Notes under the pieces: model-generated
What the model was told of the DNA's origin: nothing
The model's input: the letters and a program-made list of their open reading frames with translations, nothing else
Database searches by the model: none
Assembly: GCA_030549335.1 (NCBI GenBank)
Contig: CM060188.1
Location: 46,155,696 to 46,219,695, forward strand
From: Pontederia crassipes
Lineage: Eukaryota > Streptophyta > Magnoliopsida > Commelinales > Pontederiaceae
Length of the DNA stretch: 64,000 nt
Direction of reading: 5' to 3'
Program-made: the position numbers and the translations under genes
Part shown: positions 37,814-49,147 of the stretch, piece after piece
Numbering within the stretch: position 1 is the stretch's first letter
Layout of the letters: the number at the start of each line of letters is the position of its first letter

Positions 37814-38327
37814 TAGGGGTGTTCAGCGGGTCGGGTTGACCCGCGAATCCGACGATCCGACCCACCCAAACCAGTTTGGGTCGGGTCGGATCCGTGGTCG
37901 GATCAGACCCGACCCGACTCCGACCTAACCATGGGTCGGGTCGGACCCGACCCGACCCGAAGACTCAGTTTTTTATTTTTTTTAATTTTTTAGTTTTAAG
38001 CTTATATTATGCATAAAAAAGTATAAAAATATAAAAATAAAATATTTTAAATGTGTGAAATAATGTTTAAATGTTGAATAAATTATTTTATACTTTTAAA
38101 ATAAATATTATATAATATTTTTATATTAAATAATAGATAAAAGTAAGAAAAAAATAAAAAAAAAAGAAAAAATGGTGGTCGAGTAACCCGACCACCCGAC
38201 CCGAACCGGGTCGGGTTGGATCGGATCCGGCCTTAAAAAAATGGGGTGACCCGACCCGATCAAAATCGGACGGGTCGGGTCAGATCTGGGGTCGGGTCGG
38301 GTCAAACCCAATCCGTGAACACCCCTA
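37814..38327 (+). mobile_element. GGGTCGG-rich MITE, right copy
   Basis: 514 bp, same orientation and family as the copy at 33,615 (same start TAGGGGTGTTCAGCGGG and end AACACCCCTA). It is longer because of extra GGGTCGGACCCGACC repeats near both ends. Confidence 0.85.
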
Positions 38328-38704
38328 CTCCCCACCTCCTCCGACATCGTTGTCCGCCCTCCTCTGACCCTCTGCACTTGCTCCGCTGCTGCCGCCCTGA
38401 TCTTCCGCCCTGCACTAGCTCCGCCACCGCCCGAATTGCTATGCCGCCCCCACTTGCTCCACTGCTGCTGCACTTGAAAAATTAATATTAAAGGTCTCTC
38501 CAACAAAATGAGTAATGGGTTCAGCAAGAAAGAAAAACTGTCTCCGATATGTCAGACGAGATACTTGAGTTAGTTGAAAGAGCATGTAGATTGGAACTAC
38601 CACCCTCACATGGAAGAGTGCAAAAGATATTCCATGTGTTCTTGTTCTGAAAATATAAATATGATGATGCTAATATAATCCAAATTAAAAAGTTGAATCT
38701 TAAG

Positions 38705-39404
38705 GGCTGCGTTTGGTTGGAGAATTTGGAGAGAACGTTAGTTCTCGAGAACTAATTAATTTGATAGAAAAGTTTGGGTTAGTGTTTGGATGAAAAAGTG
38801 TAATGATAAGGATTTAAAAAGTTGATGTGATGGATAAGTTTTATTGGGTGTTTGGATAAAAAATGAGAACTAAGAATATAGTTTATTATTTTATGAGGTA
38901 TAAAATTATAGTAAATAAGAATATGTTATTAATATTATAATTTATGTAAATCATTATATTATTAATATTATTTTTTATTTATTTTGATTAAATCTTTTAA
39001 ATATTACAATTTACGTATATTTTAAGATCAAAATATAATATATTTTTTAAAAAATAATTGAATAGTTTAATTAATAAAATATTTATTAATTATTAGAACA
39101 AATTATTTTATAATTTAATTTTTAATTAATAACATTTAATAAATTATTTTATAATGTCCTTAATAATGTATTAATATATTATAAATTATATATACATACA
39201 TTATAAAATAATTAAAAAATAGATGAAATTTAAAAAAAAAAGTCAAAGATTGCGGCTGAAGAAAAAATAAATAAATGTTCTTGCCTTCGGCAAGAACTTT
39301 CGGCCGGAACATTTGGTCAAATGTTCCGGCCGAAGTCACGTCACACACTACGTTTGGGAATAAAACACGATGTTCTCACGTTTTGTTCCCAACCAAACCC
39401 AGCC
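38705..39404. mobile_element. Tourist-like MITE in gypsy pol
   Basis: 700 bp with 16-bp terminal inverted repeats GGCTGCGTTTGGTTGG / CCAACCAAACCCAGCC (one mismatch) and a 3-bp duplication AAG (38,702-38,704; 39,405-39,407). The interruption of a recognisable pol reading confirms both ends. GTTTGGTT-type ends and a 3-bp target suggest a PIF/Harbinger derivative, although AAG is not the usual TWA target. A degenerate relative lies at 15,611. Confidence 0.8.
39277..39334. repeat. Two adjacent perfect hairpins in the MITE
   Basis: GTTCTTGCC (39,277-39,285) pairs with GGCAAGAAC (39,289-39,297) over a 3-base loop. One base further, a 17-bp arm (39,299-39,315) pairs perfectly with 39,318-39,334 over a 2-base loop. 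Both sit near the right end of the MITE. Confidence 0.9.
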
Positions 39405-39630
39405 AAGAGGAATCTTACCTATGAAGAATATCCAATCAAGCTATTGGATTACCAAACTCAACACCAAGGGAATAAGAACATAACACTTGTTAAGATATCG
39501 TAAAAATATCATCAAAACAATGAAACCACATAGGAAATAAAGCAAGAGACGTGACATCAGTTTCAACATCTATTCGGTGAGTTCTCAGTTTAAACAAAAC
39601 TCGAGGACAAATTTTCTTCAAGAGGAAAAT

Positions 39631-40480
39631 AATGTAATTAACAGTCCCAATTATTTTAATTAAGGAGTAAATTATTTATTTCTTTATTAATGCCAAAAAT
39701 CTTTGAAAAATAAAGGATAAATTGAAGTTCAAAAGAAAAAAAATTTTGAAAAGAAGAAAGAGAAGAAAAAAAGATAAAGTCAATTAAGTTCCAAACGAGA
39801 ATAGTATTAGAGCTACTAGAGTTCTTTATCGGATTAAAATTTAATCAAACTACAATTTTATTTCCCTATATAATAAACACCCCTCTCCCATAATCCTATC
39901 CCTTATCCACAAGCAAGTTTCTCATCCTTTTTGTGCCCTCATTTTCTCTCTCCTTGGCAATTGTGTGTGAGATCAATTGACATCTAGTCGTTCTTGGTGA
40001 TTATCTGAAAATAATGGATGCCGAGTAGGTGCAAAGGCAAAGCTTGGTCAACCATAAACAAGGTAGTTGTTCTACAAAGTGCATGCATATTTTGGATTTA
40101 CTTTTGGATAATTTATTAATATGATAACTACATCAAAGAAAACTTAGTTACAATCTAATGTTCTCCTATGAGCCCTGAAGACATCCCACAGGTTCTCATA
40201 TCGGATGCACAAATTTATAGGTCACAAAGTCACGGTAAATTTATAGGGTTCCATTATGTAGTAATATAGTCAAGATAAATTATGGGTTCCATGTCCACAT
40301 AAGCCCAACACACACCCTATAGTACCCGACTTGAGTTGGACATTGTCCAAGTGGAGTTTCATTATTTTTTTAGCAAATACTTGTCTTATGGTTTGATTGA
40401 TGTTAAATTCTTTCTTTTGCCTCTATGTTCAATCATGTAAAATTAAAGCCTACAAATATAGATAACTAGGACATCACAAA
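39631..40480 (+). mobile_element. 3' LTR of the gypsy relic
   Basis: Starts TGTAATTAACAGTCCC directly after the purine-rich tract. A TATA-like CTATATAATAA lies near 39,876. The right edge is uncertain; around 40,470-40,480 a GGACATCACA word may be near the end. No flanking duplication could be tested because the 5' end of the element is lost. The stretch from here to about 40,940 has nothing else recognisable. Confidence 0.45.
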
Positions 40481-40940
40481 AAAAGTTGTAACATGCGAGT
40501 TCACCCATGTGTAATGATTGTCAAAATTAAAGTCGAAATGAAGTTGATGTTAAAGTTTGGGTTAAAGAGGAAACCACTTTGAAATTTACGTATAATCTCC
40601 TAAGTATGGATCCAAACATCTCACCTCCAACCCCCACTTTTCCTTTGATCGAAAGATACATGAAAGTGTCATGGTGATCCTTAATACAAGTTAATGTAAT
40701 GTAATGCAACTTAATAAAAAATAAACACTTGTAAAAAAAAGTCAGGAAGAAGAAATAAAGAGAAGAAGTATAAAAAGCTTGTTATTTGATTTGTTTAATT
40801 ATTTGTCATTGATTGCCCTATCATGATTATTTGTTAAATTCTAATTTGCTTCTATTAAAAAGTGAGATATCGATTTGTATTATTTTATGTATTGAGCATT
40901 ATTTGTTATTAAAATTTTTATTTGCTTGTATTTAAATTTT

Positions 40941-42440
40941 AGAGGTAAGGTTGATTAGCAACGCACACCTTTAGCCTCTAATGTGTCGCTAATTAGGCGT
41001 AAATACAATAGCGACACATTAGCATCGACTTAGCACCACAACGTAGGAGACAACCGTTCTGATGCTATTAGCGTCACCGTCGCACCAAGGCTATAGATGA
41101 TGCTACTAGCGTCACTTGTCAATGCTATTACGACATTATTATGGCACGAAAATTGTCGTTAAAATGCGTCGCTAAAATGACGTTATATGTGTCAGCGCTA
41201 TCGCAATGCCACTCAGACGTAAAAACAATCGTCACATGAGTCATTCCTGTTACCCATGGCGGCACTATTAGGACGTTAAAATGACACTAAGCTTCGACAT
41301 GAACGCGATGTTGATTGGACGTCGACTTGCAACGCTAAAGAGACACTGGTGTTTTGCACAATAGGCATTATCGCGACGCTATGGAGATGCTAAATATATT
41401 TTTTTTCAATATTATAAATGCTCATTGCTTGTGAGTCATATAATCGCTTATTATACAACTAGCTTAAGATACATTAGGAGAAAGTTCAAGGACACATCAA
41501 GCCATATAGTAAATCTACATTCATCATTTTGTCAATTTGCATATTTCACATGTATGGAGACAACTTAAATAACTTACATGATTCTATACATGTTATGTGT
41601 TTTTCATACAACAATATGCCACACAGGATTCTATACATATTACATGTCATGCGTTTCCCTCTGTTGACCTATATTTGGATGTGGTACATGTTGAGGAAGC
41701 CGATCTATGACCTGATCTCATCAAGGGCGAGGCGGATCAGGGCGGCACCGATGGATGGGTCGACACGGGAGTAGTCGAGGCAATGTTGTGCCTAATGAAG
41801 AGCACATCAGTGGCAGACAAGGAGTACTGCATCACTTGGTGAGGGCAATGAGGGGAAAGAAAGAGACGACAAAGCCATTTCGACGATGTCCCCCTGGTCG
41901 CCGCACGTCGCTCAGCGGATCCCGCAAGGCACAAGCGTGGGAGGTGGTCAAACCTCCGACATTCGACCTCTTGCGGTAGGCGGAGAGAGGCACGGAGGAG
42001 GCAGAGGCCAGTAGATAAAAGAAATCGGAGGAGGAGGAAATAGACATGGGAGAGGAAAGAGGTAAAGAAATCGGTGGGCATCAAATTAACACATAAGGAG
42101 GGTTAGGATTCATTATTCGATGAGCACATTGATCACCAATTAATGACGCAAACATTGAGACTCTACGACATTGCTAATATGGCATCGTATTACTGAGATA
42201 AATAATTATAAAATATGCGGAATAGCGTCGCACATTAGGACGCTAAGGTAAAACATTGCATCGCATTGGCGTCGACAGGCTGTGACGCTAAGCTAGCGTC
42301 ACAAGCATATGATGCTATTGTGACACTATTATGCACGGCGCAAAAGTGGCATCGGCATACAACAATGCTATTGTGACACTAAAGTGTCACTAGTCATCAT
42401 GCGACATTATTGCGTCGTTGAAGTGGCGCCGATGTATTAC
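40941..42440. mobile_element. Decayed CACTA-like element, GCGTC family
   Basis: Both flanks (about 40,960-41,390 and 42,160-42,435) are packed with GCGTC/GACGC/GCTATTAGCGTC words like those in the element at 30,147-31,448, and the middle (about 41,690-42,080) is more GC-rich and may be captured sequence. No CACTA terminus or flanking triplet was found, so the coordinates are only the extent of the word clusters. Short overlapping open frames in the centre have no recognised domain. Confidence 0.4.
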
Positions 42441-42454
42441 TTATTTATTAACTT

Positions 42455-42667
42455 TAAATTGATTGAATGCACATAAATAAATATATATATGCATATATGT
42501 ATATGTATATCAACATATATGTATATATGTATATATGCATATGTATATCTATATGTATAAAATTATGTATATAAGCATATATGTATATATGTATATCAAC
42601 ATATATGTATATCTAATTATTTGTATATGTATATATATACATATGAATATGTAAATGTATATCTCAT

Positions 42668-42699
<32 letters not shown>

Positions 42700-42860
42700 T
42701 GTATGTATGTATGTATGTATGTATATGTATATGTATGTATATATGTATATGTGTATATAATTATATGTATATGTATGTATATATGTATATGTGTATATAA
42801 TTATATGTATATGTATATGTATATGTATATGCATGTATATACATATATGTATATCTAATT
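42455..42860. repeat. TATG/TA microsatellite region
   Basis: ATATGTAT-type text with a perfect (TATG)n run at about 42,671-42,722. The open frame across it is an artefact of the repeat. Confidence 0.9.
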
Positions 42861-44589
42861 ATCTCATCTTATTTAGCTTATTGACACCAATTTTATCTTA
42901 ATTTTATTATAAGAATAAAATATATTTTAATTTTAGTACTATCTCTTATTGTTCATGAGACTAATAATTTAAAATTATTTCACATGTATTCAACACTATT
43001 TATTTATTATACTACTTACACAATTAGAGATCAATGCACTTGTTAGAGATTTATTTTCTATTTTCTACTGTATAGTAATATCAAAATGCACAGCGTGCAT
43101 TCTATCATTGTGATGGCTCAATAAGCAAATATAACTACAACAGAATTATGAAAACAAAAAAAAAATCATAAAGAGGCTTTGCTTTCCAATTATTCCAAGA
43201 AATTATTCTTCTCAAAATCTAAACCTTAGTTCATGATTCCTTGGATAATCAACAACCTTCAAGGAATTATTGTTAATCCCAATAGTTTAAAATGAGGAGC
43301 GAATATTAGTTTTTGGCATCCAATTCTAAGTTATAATGAAGATAATGAACTTTTATTTTCAACCTTTGCTTCTTCTTTTACCAAATTTATGAGTTTATCT
43401 TTGTAATGGAGGAAAAAAAGAGGAAGAAATTGAACATTGTTCTATCCAATGCCAAGATAAAGTCATAAGTTAACCTTTTGTTGGATTTCTCAACTCCAGA
43501 TAAAATTAGCATGCCTTCTTGGAACAATAAATTTTGTCCTAAAGAAAGCGCTTGAACACAAAATAACTAAATTATAGGAACTGATACATCAAATTCTAGA
43601 GAACATCTTGTAGATTTGATGACTGATTGATTGGTCTAGATGTGTGTTCATCATATATATCTTTAGGATAGGGATCAGAAGAAGAAACAAGAGTGCATAA
43701 ATTGTTTCTACGTTATCTCTCCTCAATTATCGTATCTTATTATTAGTTATTATAAAGTAAAAGACATTATTGTTTATAAGGAACAATCAAGATATAAGTT
43801 AAAAGGAGAAAATCTATTAAACCTACTTGAAATGATAAAGTACAGTGTGAGTCTATAAATTTACAACATAATAAAATGATATATTCTATTTTATATTAAT
43901 ATTTCAACCAAAGAATATTTATTATTATGAATACTTCTATTCTTTGAAAAATCAGATATGAAAAGTAGTTATGATAAATTTCAAAATTTTCATATTACAT
44001 AAAGTTATTCCAACTCTTTTATGAAAATATTTTTAGAGAATAATACTTGTGATTTTTTAAATAAGTTTTTGCATATGATTATTATATGAATATTTTGGTG
44101 TATTGTGTAACTCCATGTTCCATTTTCATGTTAGTGTTTTTGGTATCTTATTCATATACATGTTGTTTTTTTATGCATATATCGACAGTCTTTGTGCTTT
44201 GAGGGCTCCTTTGCATACATTCATCCACCCATAACTATTGCTTTGCGATACATACTGACCAATATTTATACTCTATGTTATCATATCGATTTATGATTGT
44301 TAAGCTTGTATGACTTATGATCATGGACATATGAGATAGTATTGACTCATGGTGGAGTATGTGCAATGGTCCATGTGTACAATTTAATTTTGAATATTAT
44401 GATATCTTGAGTTATCTAGACTTATGAAAAAAACATATGAATTCGATCATGTGCTACATTTTGTGTTTTATATATTTAGTCATGTGCAATATATGATTAT
44501 GTAAATGTTATATACATTCATATTGTTCTTCTATGTAGTAGTTTTATTTCACTTACTAAGTGGATTTGCTCATTTTTGTTGGATCACAA
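42861..44589. other. AT-rich spacer, nothing recognised
   Basis: No coding or repeat signal of note. Confidence 0.35.
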
Positions 44590-45480
44590 TGCACCAAAAA
44601 GGAGATAAGTTGGTGTTTAACTAGTAAAATTGATTTTGTAAATTAAATCATAGGATATCAAAATCAATTCGTGACACTTAAAGTCAAACATAATAATGCA
44701 CAAATCACAACACAAAGTTGAAGAACTTGTTGATGGAATTCATCTACATCTTGGCCTACGTCCATGAAGATTCCATTAAAATTCTTTCATAGTTCAGGTA
44801 AGGTAGAAATCATTTACACCACCTTTTTTTCTACTTCAAGAGAAAAGACAATATCTCAACATCAGAAATTTTCACCCGCACATTTTCTTTGCTCAAAAGT
44901 TAAGACAGTCTCTCATCACTTAGAAGTTCAACCACCTAATATAAGATTACTACAATACTCCTCAATCTCTTTTATACAATCAGAATCTCACATAAGAGGG
45001 TAATAGAGAAAAAGAATAAAAGATTTAGAACTTTAGGCTTCACAAGTGCTAACTTGTTCTCATATCTCTTGCTTTGTTTGAAGTGTACTAGATCTCTTTT
45101 ATAGTCTCAAACTTGTTTCATAGTCATTGTAGAGTTTATTGAAAAGTCAACTTAAAGTTGTAGGTGTTAGCATCGGAGTGGGCGTCCACTCCTTGCAGAG
45201 GACATCCACTTTGAATTAGCCATTACACTAGATATCCATCCTTCGATAGCGGACATTCATTCTAATAATTTAGTCATTAGACTTCAAGAAGGACGCCCCC
45301 CTTGATGTTGTGGATGTTTTCTTTGGATCAATAGAAATCTATCCAAATTCACGAATGTTCTTCTCTTGACATGGATGTATGATGCATAAATTTGAGAGAC
45401 CAATTATTCCGGCGGTCGTCCGCTTCACCTTGCAGTAATCATTTGTACCTCTAGCTGTCATCCTCTTCACACAACTTTTT
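44590..45480 (+). mobile_element. Copia-type (SIRE-like) LTR fragment
   Basis: Shows the word order also seen at 9,392-10,345: an AAGTTGGTGTTTAACTAG-like start, a CTTGGCCTACGTCCATG stretch near 44,752, and blocks built on GGACGTCCACT/GGATGTCC-like words at 45,170-45,350. No ends or flanking duplication identified. Confidence 0.45.
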
Positions 45481-46143
45481 ATACGTGATGATTTTTAAAT
45501 TTATGAAAAGTTAATAGAATTATTTAAAACTTTCGTATTCATTATCAATACAAATTTTTTATGAGAACATATTTAAATATTAATCATAAGTTAAGTGCAT
45601 GAAACTACTCGATCCACATTAAACTTTTTTCAATACACGAAATCCATAAACCCAAATGTTCGACATTTATATTATCAAAATATGATACATAGATCTTATG
45701 TTCCAATTATTTATCCTTTTTAATTTTTTTAGATATTTATAAGTTCTTGAATTGAGTTGATTAAGAGCTTAATTTATCGCGTACAAAAAAAGTCGAGCCA
45801 GTAGAGCATTTTTATCTCATTTCTTTCCAAAGCATGATGCAATTGATATACATAAGTGTTAAAATAGAATGTAATATAATTTATTTTTTATAAAGTTCTA
45901 TAACTCTTAACCATGTGGAGTGGTAGATGTTAGTGCATAAAAAAATGATAATAATATTGAATGTTTGTGTTTTATGATTTTTTTAGAACTTTAATTAATA
46001 TATTTGTATGTCTTATATGTATTTACAAGCAATACTAAGATAAATAAGCGAGGAGATTTTGTTAACTTATTTTTATATTGCTAAATAAAATGACAAGTTA
46101 TAATAATTAGAATTAAAATTTAGTTATGGAGTATTGGAACTAG

Positions 46144-46180
<37 letters not shown>

Positions 46181-46386
46181 CTGTTGTCCATTCCTTGGGT
46201 TAAGTTACAATGAGTTATATCAATAGTCTATTAATCCAATCAAAACGATGCCTCAAAAGAAAAAAAATTCAAAAAATGTTCCACCTCGTCCTACCAAACG
46301 CACAAAGTTTCTTTTCCATTTCCTTTCTACATAAGAAAACTAGAGCACTTGGGTGAAGGCTCTAAACCCAATCTCCACTAGTGGCT
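45481..46386. other. AT-rich spacer with (TA)n tract
   Basis: A (TA)n run lies at about 46,147-46,180. Nothing else recognised. Confidence 0.4.
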
Positions 46387-47645
46387 GAGCTAAGAAAAAA
46401 ATTGAATGGTTCACAGCTATTATGAGTATAGATAGTTTAAGAAATTAAATGTTTTGTACAATGAAAAAAATGATTAAATGATGGCAAAAAGTCATCATAA
46501 TCAATATCAAAGTTTGATTATGAATAAATGTGATAACTTAATATTTTTTACTTTTACATAATTTGCAAAAAATAATAGGTAAATAATTTGAAAATATTTT
46601 AAATATTGTGATATTCCAAAAATTATTTTTCATTATATATCAATTTCTTTACTATAAAAATTGTTTATATTTTATTGAGTGAATGGTATTTTAATTAAAA
46701 AAAGCTGCCTCCCGTAGGAGTCTGGACCGTGTCTCAGTCCCAGTGTAGCTGATCATCCTCTCGGATCAGATACTGATCATCGCCTTGGTAAGTTATTACC
46801 TCACCAACTAGTTAATCAGATGCGAACCCCTCCTTGGGCGAATTCCTCCTTTTGCTCCTCAGCCTATGGGGTATTAGCAACCATTTACAGCTGTTGTTCC
46901 CTTCCCAAGGGCAAGTTCTTACGCGTTACTCACCCGTCCGCTACTGAAAACACCACTTTTCGTCCGACTTGCATGTGTTAAGCATGCCGCCAGCGTTCAT
47001 CCTGAGCCAAAATTAATTTCCAAAATCATCATTAATTACTCAAGTAAAAGAAATTTTAAATTGCCATGAAGAATAAATATATTAGCTTCACTATTATGTT
47101 GGACAATAAATAAAAGATGTTTTATTTCATTAAAAATATTCAAATAATTGGCATATATTGTTTATGTTTTCAAAATAAATTATGAAATAAACCACGAGAG
47201 TAGTTGTGTGAAGGTTGTCATTCAGTAACGATATCGGCAGCTAAAAAAACTTGAGAGGGTTCACAATTAATACGAAGGTAAATATTTTATGAAATTAAAT
47301 ATTTTTAATAATGACCATAAAAATTGCTTTAAGGATGGCTAAAATTCATCACAATCAAATGTCAAAGTCGAATCTTGAAGAAATATCATAACTTATTTTT
47401 TTTACTTTTACAAGTTTTCCAACAATAATAGATGGTAAAATATGAATATATTTTGGATATTGTAACATTGTAAACATTATTTTCATTATCATTTTTTTAC
47501 GTGAAGTATGCTTATGTTTTTCTCGAGTAGGTGATATTTTCATAAAATTAATTGTAAAATAATATTTTGCATTCAATTAAATTAACTAAAAGAAATAACT
47601 AAAAATAACCATAAAATATAAATATATTAGCTTAACTATTAATAC
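46387..47645. repeat. Diverged tandem duplication around a plastid insert
   Basis: 46,387-46,703 plus 47,011-47,100 resembles 47,240-47,645 along its length (shared landmarks: AGCTAARAAAAAA, GAAATTAAAT, GATGGCWAAAA, TTTACTTTTACA, AATAATAG, AAATATATTAGCT). The first copy is interrupted by the plastid 16S piece, the second is not. A third partial echo (AAATATATTAGCTCAACTAT) lies near 47,827. Confidence 0.6.
46704..47010 (-). pseudogene. Nuclear copy of plastid 16S rRNA 5' end
   Basis: About 306 bp whose minus strand corresponds to the 5' part of plastid 16S rRNA. On the plus strand it begins at the universal GCTGCCTCCCGTAGGAGT site (around rRNA position 340-360) and runs to CATCCTGAGCCA near the gene's 5' end. 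Landmarks such as TTACTCACCCGTCCGC and GGGTATTAGCA are preserved. Several positions differ from the expected plastid sequence, many as C-to-T or G-to-A. Only a fragment, so not a working rRNA gene; a nuclear plastid-DNA insertion. Confidence 0.92.
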
Positions 47646-49147
47646 TGATATGTAGTTATATACATATGATAAATATGGGGATAAAGACTATGAGGGACAA
47701 AAAATGATCCATATATATAGATCGTCGTTGGATTCTTATCACAAATAAGTGCAATCAAAATGTTTACAAACAAGTGCATATTTGTGAATTATCTGATCAT
47801 GATCTAATTGTGATCCTTATTTCCTATAAATATATTAGCTCAACTATTAACACTGATATAACAAAAAAAAAAAGAATAATTAAGCTGATTGACACAATCC
47901 ATTACCAATGGCAAGGACCAAATACTTATTTGGCATTCTATTTTTTCAATGAGAATATATATTCTTTCATGATTTCCAATTAAGGAAATGCTAATAATTT
48001 TTTAAGGACATTTCCACTGGTTGCTTGGTCTATTTTTTATCTAACTTACTTAGCCTATTACTAAAATAAGTCGAATTGACAAATAGAAAAAGTCTATTTT
48101 CTTAAAAAGACTTAGCCTATTAATAACTAATCTAATCTTATAACTTATCAGACCAAACTTTATTAATATATTATATTTTATATATAGTTAAAAAAATAAA
48201 AATGTCCCTTCATCTTTTAAATCTCTAAGTTTGAAATTAATGCTACTATTTTTATTATTTGTTTAGAAAAAATAAATTAATGATATCTCTTTTATTTAGT
48301 TCATATTTATTATTTTTTAAATAAATAAAATTTATCATATTTAATTTAGCATATTATAAAAATATATTTTTGACTTGACAAACTAATAAGGTAGATTGAA
48401 CATTAAAAATTAGTTAAACAAGTAAATTTATGTTCTTAACTTATTATAAATTATAAGTCAAACTTAAATATTTTTATTTTACAATTGGCTTAATCTATTT
48501 AACTCAAAACTTAACTCGTGTCTTAATCACGATCAGATCTCGGTGGGTCCGTTTTTAAAACATTATTTTTACATCAATTTTCATGAACGCTTGAAACTAT
48601 CAATTACATGTCCTTTGCGTCAAGGTTGTCATCCATTTCTAGTCCGGCAAAACAAATTGCTGAGCTGCAGCTTTAAGCGCATTCTATATGTTGTACAATC
48701 AGCTACCCTGTAATCTTAAAATTGCATTTAAAAACAGGTAAAAGAGTAAGGTACTTGCATTTATTTGTTATTAAAATTATTTGTATAAAAAATTATACCA
48801 TATATATATGTCGATTGTATACGAAGGTGTAGTTTCGTGGCTAACATAATTATATATTTAACATTTGATAATTAAATAACATTTTTTTCTAGTAGTTGTC
48901 ATCTTTAGGTACGTGTAGGTTCACCACGTTTGAATGAACTTTAATGCATACAAAAGGAGGAAAATGAAAGAAAAATTCTTATCTTTTTTTTCAACTCCAA
49001 AATGAGGGTATAATAGAGTAAATTATTTAATGCATTTATTCTTTTAACATAGTTTCAATTATTTACTCTTACTTTTATAAGCCTATCCAAACAGAGCGTG
49101 AAACACGAGATCTCTAGTCGTACGCACTTATTATTATATATATATAT
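47646..49147. other. AT-rich spacer, nothing recognised
   Basis: No gene found. A TA-rich tract ends at 49,147 and serves as the target of the Mutator-like element. Confidence 0.35.

Larger units (their letters stand above)
33615..38327. mobile_element. Composite element bounded by two MITE copies
   Basis: Two direct copies of one MITE (33,615-33,987 and 37,814-38,327) enclose about 3.8 kb. The outer flanks are a perfect 8-bp duplication CTCCCCAC (33,607-33,614; 38,328-38,335), and neither copy has matching 8-bp flanks of its own. The inner flanks are TGTATTAT (33,988-33,995) and TATATTAT (37,806-37,813), 7 of 8 identical. The whole 4.7 kb therefore appears to have entered the GC-rich block as one unit. 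The cargo holds exons of a pantothenate kinase and a coiled-coil exon, both on the minus strand. Confidence 0.75.
31980..38480. other. GC-rich block split by two insertions
   Basis: Three pieces with the same C-rich, CTCCGACGCC-like composition lie at about 31,980-32,054, 33,296-33,614 and 38,328-38,480. They become contiguous (about 550 bp) if the inverted solo LTR and the composite MITE element are removed. The open frames in it (for example 33,193-33,696) are proline- and serine-rich, partly read through the LTR edge, and not credible proteins. It may be the GC-rich core of an older transposon or a captured gene start. Confidence 0.55.
38491..39630 (+). pseudogene. Ty3-gypsy pol 3' end, split by a MITE
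   Basis: 38,491-38,704 reads, across frameshifts, KVSPTK, RYVRRDT and ELVERACRLELPPSHGRVQK, matching the integrase C-terminus of chromodomain-bearing gypsy elements (KVSPxKGV...PRYVGPFEIL...YRLALPPxLxRVHxVFHVS). After a 700-bp MITE, 39,408-39,620 reads LTYEEYPIKLLDYQ and later a THXXXQ-like chromodomain end. It closes with the purine-rich GAGGACAAATTTTCTTCAAG that precedes the 3' LTR in such elements. Several stops; dead. Everything upstream of the integrase tail is missing. Confidence 0.75.

Noticed and set aside
41737..42084. 115-codon minus-strand open frame in the CACTA-like block
   Set aside because: No recognised domain and an equally open plus-strand frame; at best captured sequence.
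42655..42858. 67-codon open frame rich in Tyr, Met, Cys and Val
   Set aside because: Direct translation of a TATG/TA microsatellite.
46704..47010. A functional rRNA gene
   Set aside because: Only about 300 bp of a 1.5-kb gene, with many base changes and AT-rich nuclear flanks.
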